From positions 124,001-188,000 of the forward strand of contig NZ_MZXV01000085.1 in the NCBI RefSeq assembly GCF_003253745.1: a stretch of 64,000 nucleotides of DNA, read 5' to 3'. Of the stretch, positions 8,281 through 16,831 are shown in pieces. The DNA is from Mesorhizobium kowhaii (GTDB taxonomy: Bacteria > Pseudomonadota > Alphaproteobacteria > Rhizobiales > Rhizobiaceae). Numbering within the stretch: the stretch's first letter is position 1; each line of letters starts with the position of its first letter. Below the pieces are notes generated by a model. That model searched no databases, had not been told where the DNA came from, and saw only the letters and a program-made list of their open reading frames with translations. The translations under genes were made by a program, and so were the position numbers.

Positions 8281-8442
8281 TCGGCCGACGGAATCAAGGC
8301 AAGGCCCCGGGTCGCCAGCCAGTGAATCGCTCGCAGAACCGCCGCATCGCGGAAAAACTACGGTTCGGTGCGTTCTTATTTACGATATTATGACGCGGGC
8401 TTGTTGATTGTGCCGGCGCTTTTCTTTATCCAGCGGCGCAAC

Positions 8443-8534
8443 GGAGAGGTGGCCGAGTGGTCGAAGGCGCTCCCCTGCTAAGGGAGTAGAGGTCAAAAGC
8501 TTCTCGTGGGTTCGAATCCCATCCTCTCCGCCAT
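8443..8534 (+). tRNA. tRNA-Ser (anticodon GCU)
   Basis: A complete class II tRNA with acceptor stem GGAGAGG pairing with CCTCTCC at its 3' end, discriminator G and encoded CCA. The anticodon arm CCCCTGCTAAGGGAG gives anticodon GCT, reading AGC/AGU serine codons. The long variable arm (TAGAGGTCAAAAGCTTCTCG) and the T arm GGGTTCGAATCCC are typical of tRNA-Ser. It is followed by a T-run. Porin fragments lie on both sides. Confidence 0.97.
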
Positions 8535-8647
8535 TTTTTGCCTGCTTCGAGGCGAGCTCCCCAAGATTACCACATAAAAACAGATGGATAGTGGGTATCC
8601 CGCTGCCAGCGCCGCGCGATTCGGCGCCAAAGTGCCCTGGGACACTG

Positions 8648-8953
8648 ATTTGCGACGTCTACGGCGCTGGCTACTTCTACCATCCGGCACCGAATCCTGC
8701 CTGCGCATCGGAGGCATGTCCGTTGGGATGCTTCCGCTGCTGAGGTTGGCTCGTTCGACGGGCGGCAGGCCACCGACCATCAGGACGGAAGCGTGAACGA
8801 CACATGGTATAAGCAGGTCCTCTTCACGCTGAAGACCTGGACCGGCCAGGAAACCGAACTCGGCACCTTGAAGCCGAGACGCGTTTCAACTATTCCGATG
8901 GCAGAAACTGCTCGTCGCTCAACTTTTCCTGGGTCCAGATCGGTGGATGGTGA
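8648..8953 (+). pseudogene. Porin gene remnant (N-terminal part), frameshifted
   Basis: From 8648 the plus strand reads ICDVYGAGYFYHPAP, then after a frameshift GTESCLRIGG, then (8794 on) DTWYKQVLFTLKTWTGQETE and, after another shift, LNFSWVQIGGW followed by a stop near 8952. These match residues ~35-190 of the intact porin at 27338 in order. At least two frameshifts and no start codon make it a pseudogene. Its C-terminal counterpart lies on the opposite strand left of tRNA-Ser, implying a rearrangement. Confidence 0.8.
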
Positions 8954-8954
8954 G

Positions 8955-9848
8955 CTAGCCCATACTCATATCAGCCCGATCAAGAAACGCCGCGATGGCG
9001 TCCGGCAAGTCGCTGGTCTCGAGGAATGGCGCATGGCCCTGGCCCTCGACAGTGATCGTTTCCATAATGGAATGATGCTCTCCCATCTGCTTGAGCGTGT
9101 CCGTCGACAGCAATCTCGAATTGGCGCCGCGTATGGTGAGCAATGGGATCGCGCCCAACGCGTCGAATTGCGGCCATAGCGACGGCAAAGGCTGCGTCAG
9201 ATCAAGACCCGAAACGATGTCGACCAGCTTCGGGTCGAAATCCGGCAACAGGCCTTGATCCGTCTCGCGGTTGAGCGCCCGTACCATCCGTGCCCAATCT
9301 GCGTCAGTGAGAGCGGAAAAGTCCTGGCCGTGAACGCTGCGCTGGGCATCCACGGCCTCGGCGAAGGTCCTGGGCTTCGGCGCGCGTTCAAGATAGGACT
9401 GAATGTGGGCGAGACCGACTGCCTCGATCACCGGCCCGATGTCGTTGAAAACAATGGCTTTCAGGACAGCCGGCTGCGTCATGCCGAGCACATGGATGAT
9501 CAGCCCGCCGCGTGATGTGCCGATGAAGGCGGCCGCCTCTATTCCCAATGCGGCAAGCCCGGCAAGAATGTCGCCAGCTTCAACGCCGACATTGTAGTGG
9601 CTGATATCGGCATCGTAGGCGGACTGCCCGCGCCCGCGGTAATCGAAGGCAACCACCTTACGCGGAACCTGCGCTCGCGTCGAAAGATGGAGCGCGAGCT
9701 CATGAAAATCCCGCGCATTGCGGGTCAGGCCGGGTAGGCAGACGACTGGCCAGTGTCCGGAATTCGCTTCGCCATAGATGCGGGCGTGAAGTCTTAACCC
9801 ATCCGGCGCGCTGTAGAAAAAGTCCGAAAAACCTTCACTGCTCGACAT
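8955..9848 (-). CDS. Alpha/beta hydrolase
   Basis: A 297-residue alpha/beta-hydrolase fold protein. The oxyanion region is CLPGLTRNARDF (37-48), the nucleophile elbow GTSRGG places Ser112, an acid is likely in the DALGAIPLLTIRGANS region, and GQGHAPF gives His272. FDYRGRGQSAYD is the usual loop before the elbow. No signal peptide is seen, so it is probably cytoplasmic. Substrate cannot be read from the sequence. It is a single gene; the ATG at 9848 begins MSSSEGFSDFFYSAPDG, a common N terminus for this group in rhizobia. Confidence 0.88.
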   Translation of the reverse strand: MSSSEGFSDFFYSAPDGLRLHARIYGEANSGHWPVVCLPGLTRNARDFHELALHLSTRAQVPRKVVAFDYRGRGQSAYDADISHYNVGVEAGDILAGLAALGIEAAAFIGTSRGGLIIHVLGMTQPAVLKAIVFNDIGPVIEAVGLAHIQSYLERAPKPRTFAEAVDAQRSVHGQDFSALTDADWARMVRALNRETDQGLLPDFDPKLVDIVSGLDLTQPLPSLWPQFDALGAIPLLTIRGANSRLLSTDTLKQMGEHHSIMETITVEGQGHAPFLETSDLPDAIAAFLDRADMSMG

Positions 9849-10005
9849 CTGGATTCTCTCCGCCGGTGCGTCAGCCGACTGCTACAGGCGAGGGCGGGGA
9901 TGGTCAAATCGGGAAGGCGCTACAGCACCTTCGAGATGTCGGAGGGACAGAGGGGGGCGCGAAGGATCGCCAGCCTTTGGCTTATCCTGTCACCTCATCG
10001 GTCGG

Positions 10006-12036
10006 TCAGTTCCGCCCGTTCACCAGATCTCCAACGATGTCGTATCTGCCGGAAATACGCATCTTGTAGACCTCGTAATTCTCCATCACGCGCTGCACGT
10101 AACTTCTTGTTTCCGTGTAAGGAATCCGCTCTACCCAGTCGACGACGGTGTCGATGTCCTTGCCGCGCGGGTCACCGTATTTCGCCACCCACTGGCTGGC
10201 ACGGTTGGGACCGGCATTGTAGCCGGCGAAGGTCAGCACATAGGAGCCGTTGAAGCGGTCGAGCTGCTCGCCAAGGAAGGCCGAACCAAGCGTCGCGTTG
10301 TAACCGGCGTCGGTGGTCAGTCGTGTTTGCGAGAATTGCAATCCGGCCTTCTTCGCCAATTGCTTGGCGGTGCCGGGCATCAGTTGCAGCAGCCCGCGCG
10401 CGCCTGCGCTCGACACGGCGCTGATGTTGAACTCGCTTTCCTGGCGGGCGATCGCATAGGCCAGCGCCTTGCCAGAACCGGAAATGTTGGCCGAATCGGG
10501 AATGACGCCGAGCGGATGCGACAGCGCGCCGACATCGATGCCGCGCGCGCCGGCAATCTTGCCGACTTTCAGCGCCATGAAATGGTTGCCCTGCTTTTCC
10601 GCCAAGACAGCGAGCAGCGCCAGTTCACCCGGACTGGTCAACTGCCCGGCAAGGTCGCGATAAAGCGTTTCGGCATAGCGGTCATAGCCTGCCTCCTGCA
10701 GCCGTTTGATGGCGCTGACGGCCTCGCGGCCGGCAAAATTCTGCCGGTCGGCGGCATCAGGCTGCGGGTAGACGATGTTCAGCGCCTGCCGGCCGACGCG
10801 TTCGGCGGCAAGCTGGCCGTAAAATGTCGTGCCGTAGGCAGCGGCGCGCGCAAAATAGTCTTTGGCGTTGCCCGGGCCACCGACTTCCGCCGCACGGCCG
10901 AGCCAGTAGTAGGCGCGCGACAGGGTCATCGGTCCCTGGGCGAGGTCGGCGATGAGCGCAAAATGCGTTGCCGCGGTTTTTGGATCGTTCAGACCACGCA
11001 GCGCATACCAACCGGCATGGAACTCGGCCTCCGCCGCACTGGTGGCACTTTCGGCGGCATGCGTGGCGACGATCCGGTATGCCGTCTTCATGTCGCCCTG
11101 GTCGACCAGTTCGCGCGACAACACGCGGCGCTCGACCCACCAGGCGTCCGGATCGACCAAAGCTTCGCGATCGGTCGGTGCCTGCAACACAACAGCCGCG
11201 GCGTCGGCAAAATTCTCTTGCTTGCGCAGATATTCGGCCTGCGCGAAAAAATAGCCGGCCGAACGCTGCGCCGCCGGCACTGCCTTCAGCAGTTTCGGCG
11301 CGTTCTTGTCGCCACGGTCGGCTGCCGCCCAGGCATCGGCAAGCTGCTGGGCACCGGCGAGGCCGGCGACGCGCTGTGCGGAATTCACCCGATCGGCATA
11401 GAACATGCGCTCCATGCGAAAACGGTGGTCGGCGGCAGGGATAAGGCTGCCGAATTCCTTGAGCAGCGCCGTCTCGTCCTTGGCCTCCAGGATCGCGGTG
11501 CGCCAGAATGGCGACAGCACCGAACGTGCCGCCTTGGCATTGCCCGACGCCACATAGGCGCGGGCGAGAACCATTACGCCTTCGAATGTCTGCGGCTGGC
11601 TGCCGTCGAACGCCCGAATAACGGTATCGGGGGCAGGGTTCTCGCGATAGAGCGCGCGCTCGCTGTTCTTGCGCAAGGCGACGGTGCCCGGCCAGTTGGG
11701 CAGCATCTTCGCGGCGGCGGCAATATCGCCGCTCGGAACCTTGTCGCCGCCGTAAAGCGCGATCGCCCAGGCAAGGATATGCTGATCGAGCGAGTGGCCG
11801 GGAAGGGCATCACGCACGGCGCGGGCGCCGGGAATGTCGCCAGCCGCCAGCGCATCCAGCCCGCTTTTCAACAGGGCGACGCTGGGCGAGGCATCCTGTT
11901 GCGCCTCGGCCTGCAGGCCTGGCATCGGGATGGTCGAGGTGACCTGCACATCGACGCTGCCGCCGATCGCCATGCCCGGCATCAGCGCGAGCGTGGCGCC
12001 AAGCAGCGCGAAGAGGTGAGGCCGACTGGTCGGCAT
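10006..12036 (-). CDS. slt: Soluble lytic murein transglycosylase
   Basis: A 676-residue periplasmic enzyme that cleaves peptidoglycan glycan strands forming 1,6-anhydro ends. The ATG at 12036 gives a signal peptide (PHLFALLGATLALMPGMAIGG). A long alpha-helical superhelical region follows, Ala-rich, as in Slt70. The SLT catalytic domain covers ~526-655 with Glu533 in ARQESEFN, then GARGLLQLMPGTA, AGYNAGPNRAS and the ending YTETRSYVQRVMENY. Longer upstream frames lack a signal peptide. It lies divergent from dapA, a conserved neighbour in related genomes. Confidence 0.92.
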   Translation of the reverse strand: MPTSRPHLFALLGATLALMPGMAIGGSVDVQVTSTIPMPGLQAEAQQDASPSVALLKSGLDALAAGDIPGARAVRDALPGHSLDQHILAWAIALYGGDKVPSGDIAAAAKMLPNWPGTVALRKNSERALYRENPAPDTVIRAFDGSQPQTFEGVMVLARAYVASGNAKAARSVLSPFWRTAILEAKDETALLKEFGSLIPAADHRFRMERMFYADRVNSAQRVAGLAGAQQLADAWAAADRGDKNAPKLLKAVPAAQRSAGYFFAQAEYLRKQENFADAAAVVLQAPTDREALVDPDAWWVERRVLSRELVDQGDMKTAYRIVATHAAESATSAAEAEFHAGWYALRGLNDPKTAATHFALIADLAQGPMTLSRAYYWLGRAAEVGGPGNAKDYFARAAAYGTTFYGQLAAERVGRQALNIVYPQPDAADRQNFAGREAVSAIKRLQEAGYDRYAETLYRDLAGQLTSPGELALLAVLAEKQGNHFMALKVGKIAGARGIDVGALSHPLGVIPDSANISGSGKALAYAIARQESEFNISAVSSAGARGLLQLMPGTAKQLAKKAGLQFSQTRLTTDAGYNATLGSAFLGEQLDRFNGSYVLTFAGYNAGPNRASQWVAKYGDPRGKDIDTVVDWVERIPYTETRSYVQRVMENYEVYKMRISGRYDIVGDLVNGRN

Positions 12037-12250
12037 GGTCTTTACGTCTTTCGTTGTCCTGGCATTCCACCAGCAATGCGTGACGCTTCGAAGGCTAGAC
12101 CTAGGTCGTGAAGAGCCCGTAAACAAAGAGTTAGCGAGGTCGTTCGATTTGGGCCTGCTGGCACCATGGCAATGCTTGCCGCGCAACAATGTCGAGACTA
12201 TGGTGCGCCGCTTCGCTTTCGGCTAGAAGGCGCGCACAAACAAAACACCG

Positions 12251-12299
12251 ATGCATGTCGCCTAAAAGTGGGTACCGGTTTTGGGACAACGACATGCAT
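12251..12299. repeat. Palindromic intergenic element, ATGCATGTCG type
   Basis: ATGCATGTCG at 12251 and CGACATGCAT ending at 12299 form 10-bp arms around a core CCTAAAAGTGGGTACCGG followed by TTTTGGG. The same type recurs at 20501 and 21252. It lies between slt and dapA, 30 bp ahead of the dapA start. Confidence 0.85.
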
Positions 12300-12329
12300 A
12301 AACAAAGAAGTGCCAAGGAGTTGGACGAC

Positions 12330-13211
12330 ATGCTGAGAGGCTCGCTTACTGCGCTCGTGACACCGTTCGAAAAGAGCGGGCGTTTCGACGAGAAAGCCTT
12401 TCGCGCGTTCGTCGAGTGGCAGATCGCCGAGGGCACGACCGGCCTGGTCCCGGTCGGCACGACTGGCGAGTCGCCGACGCTGTCGCATGACGAGCACCGC
12501 CATGTCGTCAAGGTCTGCATCGAGGTGGCCAGGGGCCGCGCCCCGGTGGTTGCCGGCGCGGGCTCCAACAACACCGAGGAAGCGGTCGGGCTGGTGCAAT
12601 ATGCCGAGAAGGCCGGCGCGGACGCTGCACTCGTCGTCACGCCCTATTACAACAAGCCGACCCAGCGCGGCCTCTACGCGCATTTCGCCGCCGTCGCCAA
12701 GGCAACCAGCCTGCCGATCATCATCTACAACATCCCGCCGCGCTCGGTCATCGACATGAGCCCGGAGACGATGGGCCAGCTGGTAAACGACTTCAAGAAC
12801 ATCATCGGCGTCAAGGATGCCACCGGCAAGGTCGAGCGGGTTTCCGAGCAGCGCGCCACGTGCGGCAAGGATTTCATCCAGCTTTCGGGTGAGGACGCTT
12901 CGGCGCTTGGCTTCAACGCGCATGGCGGCGTCGGCTGCATTTCGGTGACGTCGAATGTCGCGCCGCGGCTCTGCGCCGAATTCCAGGAAGCAACGCTTTC
13001 CGGCGACAGCGCCAAGGCGCTGGAATTGCAGGACCGCCTGCTGCCGCTGCACAAGGCGATCTTCCTCGAGCCCGGCGTTTCCGGCGCGAAATATGCGCTG
13101 TCGAAGCTGGGCAAGGTCGAGAACGTGCTGCGTTCGCCGCTCATGACGGTCGAACAGTCGACCGCCGACAAGATCGATGCGGCGATGAAGCACGCCGGCT
13201 TGATAAACTAG
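12330..13211 (+). CDS. dapA: 4-hydroxy-tetrahydrodipicolinate synthase
   Basis: A 293-residue class I aldolase that condenses pyruvate with aspartate semialdehyde, the first dedicated step of lysine/diaminopimelate synthesis. The ATG at 12330 is preceded by AAGGAG at 12314. MLRGSLTALVTPF, PVGTTGESPTLS, Tyr133 in IIYNIPPRS and Schiff-base Lys162 in GVKDATGK are the family landmarks. Length is exactly typical. It is followed by smpB 25 bp downstream, an arrangement conserved in related alphaproteobacteria. The repeat element just upstream could be transcribed as part of its leader. Confidence 0.97.
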   Translation: MLRGSLTALVTPFEKSGRFDEKAFRAFVEWQIAEGTTGLVPVGTTGESPTLSHDEHRHVVKVCIEVARGRAPVVAGAGSNNTEEAVGLVQYAEKAGADAALVVTPYYNKPTQRGLYAHFAAVAKATSLPIIIYNIPPRSVIDMSPETMGQLVNDFKNIIGVKDATGKVERVSEQRATCGKDFIQLSGEDASALGFNAHGGVGCISVTSNVAPRLCAEFQEATLSGDSAKALELQDRLLPLHKAIFLEPGVSGAKYALSKLGKVENVLRSPLMTVEQSTADKIDAAMKHAGLIN

Positions 13212-13236
13212 GGATGAGGCGCCACCTCTCCACATC

Positions 13237-13716
13237 ATGAATCAAGTCAGAAAAGCCGATCCCAACAACAAGACCGTTGCGGAAAACCGCAAGGCGCGGT
13301 TTTCCTATGAGGTGCTCGACACGATCGAGACCGGCCTGGTGCTGACTGGCACCGAGGTCAAGTCGCTACGCCAGGGCCAGGCCAACATCCAGGATAGCTA
13401 TGCCTCGGTCGAAGGCGGCGAGATCTGGCTGATCAACTCCTATCTGCCGGAGTATCTGCAGGCCAACCGCTTCAACCACGAGCCGCGCCGGCGCCGCAAA
13501 CTCCTGCTCAACAAGCGCGAGATGGCCAAGCTGGCGCAGAGCGTCGACCGCGAAGGCATGACGCTGGTGCCGCTAAAGATCTATTTCAACGATCAGGGCC
13601 GCGCCAAGCTGCTGCTCGCCGTCGGCCGCGGCAAGAAGCTGCACGACAAGCGCGAGACCGAGAAGCAACGCGACTGGTCGCGCGAAAAAGGCCGGCTGAT
13701 GAAGGAGCGTGGGTGA
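13237..13716 (+). CDS. smpB: SsrA-binding protein SmpB
   Basis: A 159-residue OB-fold protein that carries tmRNA into stalled ribosomes for trans-translation. Landmarks are VAENRKARFSYEVLDTIETG, GTEVKSLRQGQANIQDSYA, the basic RRRRKLLLNK region and the C-terminal tail GKKLHDKRETEKQRDW that inserts in the mRNA channel. Length is normal. It is likely co-transcribed with dapA. The 3' flank contains a perfect 10-bp hairpin at 13804-13826. Confidence 0.97.
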   Translation: MNQVRKADPNNKTVAENRKARFSYEVLDTIETGLVLTGTEVKSLRQGQANIQDSYASVEGGEIWLINSYLPEYLQANRFNHEPRRRRKLLLNKREMAKLAQSVDREGMTLVPLKIYFNDQGRAKLLLAVGRGKKLHDKRETEKQRDWSREKGRLMKERG

Positions 13717-13803
13717 GGAGCGGTCCGCCAAGCGGACGAAAAGCCAACGATTTGGCTTCTCGAGCGACGATCGGTGAAGGCCCGGTCCGCCTTCGGGGCG
13801 GAT

Positions 13804-13826
13804 CAAAAGGTCCAGTGGACCTTTTG
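13804..13826. repeat. Hairpin CAAAAGGTCC/GGACCTTTTG downstream of smpB
   Basis: A perfect 10-bp inverted repeat with a 3-base loop (AGT). It could serve as a transcription terminator for dapA-smpB, though no clean T-run follows. The surrounding text (GAAGGGACTGAACGCCCGAAGGGCAGGGAG) also looks repeat-like rather than coding. Confidence 0.55.
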
Positions 13827-13885
13827 AAGGGACTGAACGCCCGAAGGGCAGGGAGACATAGCGAAGGGCTGGGTATCCCAAAAGA

Positions 13886-14626
13886 ATGATTCTAAGGAGC
13901 CGGATCGTCCTTTGGGGTTTAGCCAGCCTGGTTTTGGTGTGTTTCATCGCTGCGGGCGGCTATCTCTATTTCAGGGCATTCTCGCCAGACCGCGGCAAAT
14001 ATCCGGTCAGGGGCATCGACGTCTCCCATCATCAGGGCCAGATCGACTGGCGGCGCGTTGCCGCCGACGATGTCGCCTTTGCCGTCATCAAGGCGACCGA
14101 AGGCGGCGATCATGTCGACGATGCCTTTGCAAGGAATCTGGAAGAGGCCCGCGCCGCCGGTCTCGCCGTCGGCGCCTATCATTTCTTCACCTTCTGCCGG
14201 CCTGGCGCCGACCAGGCGAAGAATTTCATCTCGGTGGTGCCGCACGATCAGCCCTTGCTGCCGCCGGTCGTCGACATCGAATTCGGCGGCAATTGTCCAC
14301 AGCGGCCAACGCCCGAGCAACTGAGCGCCGAACTCGCCGCGTTCCTTGCTCCAGTCGAGGCCACGTTCGGCAAGCCAGCGATTGTTTACCTGACTGACGA
14401 GGCTGAGCAGGCCTATGCCGGGCGCATCGCTGCCCGGCCGCTCTGGCTTCGCTCATTGCTGCTGCAGCCGGATCGCGACGACTGGGTCTACTGGCAGTAC
14501 CACAACAAAGGGCGCGTCGACGGCATCAACGGCGATGTCGATCTCAATGTGCTGCAGGGTGGACCGGCTGTGTTGGCCGCGCTGTCTGCAGCATCACCGG
14601 GATCGATCCCTCCGGAAGCCAAGTGA
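13886..14626 (+). CDS. GH25 family lysozyme with N-terminal membrane anchor
   Basis: A 246-residue muramidase of glycoside hydrolase family 25. Residues ~8-29 form a single membrane segment or uncleaved signal (WGLASLVLVCFIAAGGYLYF). The catalytic barrel begins VRGIDVSHHQGQIDW (Asp45), with AVIKATEGG, GAYHFF and the acid/base pair VVDIEFGG (Asp130, Glu132). It ends soon after VDLNVLQG, as expected. It would cut peptidoglycan between MurNAc and GlcNAc from the periplasmic side. The start ATG lacks a strong ribosome site. It appears inserted into the core run between smpB and the uracil-DNA glycosylase gene. Confidence 0.9.
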   Translation: MILRSRIVLWGLASLVLVCFIAAGGYLYFRAFSPDRGKYPVRGIDVSHHQGQIDWRRVAADDVAFAVIKATEGGDHVDDAFARNLEEARAAGLAVGAYHFFTFCRPGADQAKNFISVVPHDQPLLPPVVDIEFGGNCPQRPTPEQLSAELAAFLAPVEATFGKPAIVYLTDEAEQAYAGRIAARPLWLRSLLLQPDRDDWVYWQYHNKGRVDGINGDVDLNVLQGGPAVLAALSAASPGSIPPEAK

Positions 14627-14665
14627 TCCCCGTGAACCCATCCAGGGACCTCGCTCGCCGCCGCT

Positions 14666-15028
14666 TCATGCCGCGGCCTGGGAAACCTCCGGCGCGAGCG
14701 TCACATTCGCATCGCCCCAGATTTTCAGGGCGGTGATCACCGGTTCCAGGCTTCTGCCGCGCGGCGTCAGGCTGTATTCCACCTTCGGCGGCACTTCCGC
14801 ATAGATCTTGCGGGCAATCAGTCCATCGGCTTCCAGTTCGCGGAGCTGGTTGGTCAACATGCGCTGCGTGCAGTTCGGAATGCGCCGGCGTATCTCGTTA
14901 AAGCGCAGCGTGCCCTCGAACAGATGGTAGAGCACGACGCCTTTCCATTTTCCGTCGATGTAGCGGAGCGTTCCCTCAACGGTGCAGCCGGGGCTGCAAT
15001 CGAATCGCTCATGGCGAATGCGCGGCAT
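14666..15028 (-). CDS. HxlR-family transcriptional regulator
   Basis: A 120-residue winged-helix protein. CSPGCTVEGTLRYIDGKWK and LFEGTLRFNEIRRRIPNCTQ, with RMLTNQLRELEADGLI and SLTPRGRSLEPVI, are the standard HxlR landmarks. Cys10 and Cys14 could act as redox sensors, as in several HxlR proteins. Start ATG at 15028 has AAGGAT upstream. It is divergent from an NADPH:quinone-reductase-like gene, which it most likely regulates through the repeats at 15049-15088. Confidence 0.9.
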   Translation of the reverse strand: MPRIRHERFDCSPGCTVEGTLRYIDGKWKGVVLYHLFEGTLRFNEIRRRIPNCTQRMLTNQLRELEADGLIARKIYAEVPPKVEYSLTPRGRSLEPVITALKIWGDANVTLAPEVSQAAA

Positions 15029-15048
15029 GACGGTATCCTTTTCGACAC

Positions 15049-15088
15049 TATGTGCTTTATATGTGCATTCTTGCGCGTGCGGCACATA
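15049..15088. promoter_or_regulatory. Candidate HxlR sites between divergent genes
   Basis: TATGTGC occurs at 15049-15055 and again at 15060-15066, and its reverse complement GCACATA at 15082-15088. All three lie in the 112-bp gap between the HxlR gene and the oxidoreductase gene. The spacing suits a dimeric winged-helix repressor acting on both promoters. Confidence 0.45.
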
Positions 15089-15140
15089 ATCCGCATCTCT
15101 GCTCCGAACAATGCTCAACAGCAATCGCGGAGACCAAAAA

Positions 15141-16154
15141 ATGCGCGCCGTCGGCTATCAAGTCCCAGCCCCCATCACCGATGGGGCCTCCCTGGTCGAC
15201 ATCGACTTGCCCAAGCCGAAACCGAAAGGCCGTGAGCTGCTGGTCGAGGTGAAGGCAATCTCGGTCAATCCGGTCGACACCAAGGTGCGGCAAAGCGCCA
15301 GGCCCGAAGCCGGAGCGTGGCGTGTGCTCGGCTGGGACGCCGCCGGCCGGGTCGTCGCGACCGGTCCGGACGCCAGCCTGTTCAAGGCGGGCGACGATGT
15401 CTTCTATTCCGGCGCCCTGGCGCCACAAGGCACCAATGCCGAGTTCCACCTTGTCGATGAGCGTCTTGTCGGCCGCAAACCCGGCTCGCTCGGCTATGCG
15501 CAGGCAGCGGCGCTGCCGTTGACGGCGGTCACCGCCTGGGAGGCTCTGTTCGACCGCCTCGATGTCAGGAAGCCTGTCGCGGGCGCGGCGAAAGCCATCC
15601 TGATCATTGGTGGCGCCGGCGGTGTCGGCTCGATCGCGGTGCAGCTTGCGCGCCAACTGACCGATCTGACGGTGATCGCCACCGCATCGCGGCCCGAGAC
15701 ACGCGACTGGGCGCTTGGGCTCGGCGCTCATCATGTCGTCGATCATTCCAGGCCGCTCGCCGCCGAAGTCGCAGCCCTTGGCATCGGCGCACCAGCCTTT
15801 GTGTTCTCGACAACCAACACCGACCGGCACCTGGCCGAGATCGCCGAATTGATCGCGCCGCAAGGCCGTTTCGGACTGATCGACGATCCCAAATCGCTCG
15901 ACATCAATCCGTTCAAGCGCAAGAGCGTGTCTGTGCATTGGGAGTTCATGTTCACCCGCTCGATGTTCGAGACGCAGGACATGGCCGCGCAGGGCGAGCT
16001 CCTCAACGAATTGGCCCGGCTTGTTGACGCCGGGACCATCCGCACCACACTGGGCGAGACCTTCGGTCCTATCAATGCCGCCAATCTGAAGCGCGCCCAT
16101 GCGCTGATCGAGACCGGCAAGGCCAAGGGCAAGATCGTGCTGGAAGGGTTCTGA
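15141..16154 (+). CDS. Zinc-type alcohol dehydrogenase-like/quinone reductase family oxidoreductase
   Basis: A 337-residue medium-chain dehydrogenase. The N-terminal GroES-like domain contains SVNPVDTKVR and VLGWDAAGRVVATG, and the NADPH-binding fold has LIIGGAGGVGSIAVQLARQL. Structural zinc Cys residues are absent, placing it with zeta-crystallin/quinone reductases (COG0604, ZADH-like). ATG at 15141 has GGAGAC upstream. Paired divergently with HxlR, it probably answers electrophile or quinone stress, which is a common pairing. Confidence 0.88.
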   Translation: MRAVGYQVPAPITDGASLVDIDLPKPKPKGRELLVEVKAISVNPVDTKVRQSARPEAGAWRVLGWDAAGRVVATGPDASLFKAGDDVFYSGALAPQGTNAEFHLVDERLVGRKPGSLGYAQAAALPLTAVTAWEALFDRLDVRKPVAGAAKAILIIGGAGGVGSIAVQLARQLTDLTVIATASRPETRDWALGLGAHHVVDHSRPLAAEVAALGIGAPAFVFSTTNTDRHLAEIAELIAPQGRFGLIDDPKSLDINPFKRKSVSVHWEFMFTRSMFETQDMAAQGELLNELARLVDAGTIRTTLGETFGPINAANLKRAHALIETGKAKGKIVLEGF

Positions 16155-16163
16155 AGGGCAGCG

Positions 16164-16820
16164 CTATTTCCGCAGGAACGCCGCGATCTCGCGGAAGACG
16201 CTGACGAACATCGCTTCGGTCAGCACACCGGTGTTGGTGTTGTAGCGCGAGCAATGATAGCTCGAAAACAGCGTGATGCCCCCGGCCGGCAGCTGCCCGC
16301 CATGCTTGAACGGATAGGCGGCGACGCGCCCACCCAGCGCGCGCACCGTCGACTGGTGCGCGATCGATCCCAGCGCCAGCACGGCGCGCAAATTGGGAAA
16401 GCGGGCAATCGTCGGCACCAGGAACGTCCGGCATGTGGCAATCTCGGCACCCACTGGCTTGTTCTCCGGCGGCACGCAGCGCACCGCATTGGTGATTGCC
16501 GTGCCGACCAGCTCCAGCCCGTCATCCGGCCGCGCCTTGAACTCGCCGCGCGCAAAACCGTGCGAAATCAACGTCGAGTAGAGCAGGTCTCCGGCATAGT
16601 CGCCGGTGAAGGGCCGTCCGGTGCGGTTGGCGCCGCGCAGGCCGGGCGCCAGCCCGACGATCAGAAGCCGGACGGCATCGTCGCCATCGGGTGGCAGGAA
16701 GGTCGGCACCGGCGCGTTGAACCAGGACGGCTCGCGTTGCCGCCATTCGGCGATGAAATCATGCAGCCGCGGGCAGAGCGGGCAGTCGCGGCCGGGTTCG
16801 GAGATGGAAAGCGCGGTCAA
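16164..16820 (-). CDS. Type-5 uracil-DNA glycosylase (UdgB-like)
   Basis: A 218-residue uracil-DNA glycosylase that starts base-excision repair. CPLCPRLHDFIAEWR gives two of the Cys ligands of a 4Fe-4S cluster, with others expected near AVRCVPP and ATCRTF. GLAPGLRGANRTGRPFTGD and SYHCSRYNTNTGVLT are the active-site motifs of the family 5 (UdgB) group rather than family 4. The stop of the neighbouring oxidoreductase is 9 bp away, convergent. It precedes the NYN gene, as in related genomes. Confidence 0.9.
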   Translation of the reverse strand: MTALSISEPGRDCPLCPRLHDFIAEWRQREPSWFNAPVPTFLPPDGDDAVRLLIVGLAPGLRGANRTGRPFTGDYAGDLLYSTLISHGFARGEFKARPDDGLELVGTAITNAVRCVPPENKPVGAEIATCRTFLVPTIARFPNLRAVLALGSIAHQSTVRALGGRVAAYPFKHGGQLPAGGITLFSSYHCSRYNTNTGVLTEAMFVSVFREIAAFLRK

Positions 16821-16831
16821 GGCGACCGGCC

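Noticed and set aside
8443..8534. tRNA-Ser as insertion point of an integrated element
   Set aside because: No integrase gene and no repeated tRNA 3' end could be seen nearby; the disrupted DNA is porin, not phage.
10327..12111. A ~590-codon plus-strand frame opposite slt
   Set aside because: Mirror image of the transglycosylase codons, with no start context or domain.
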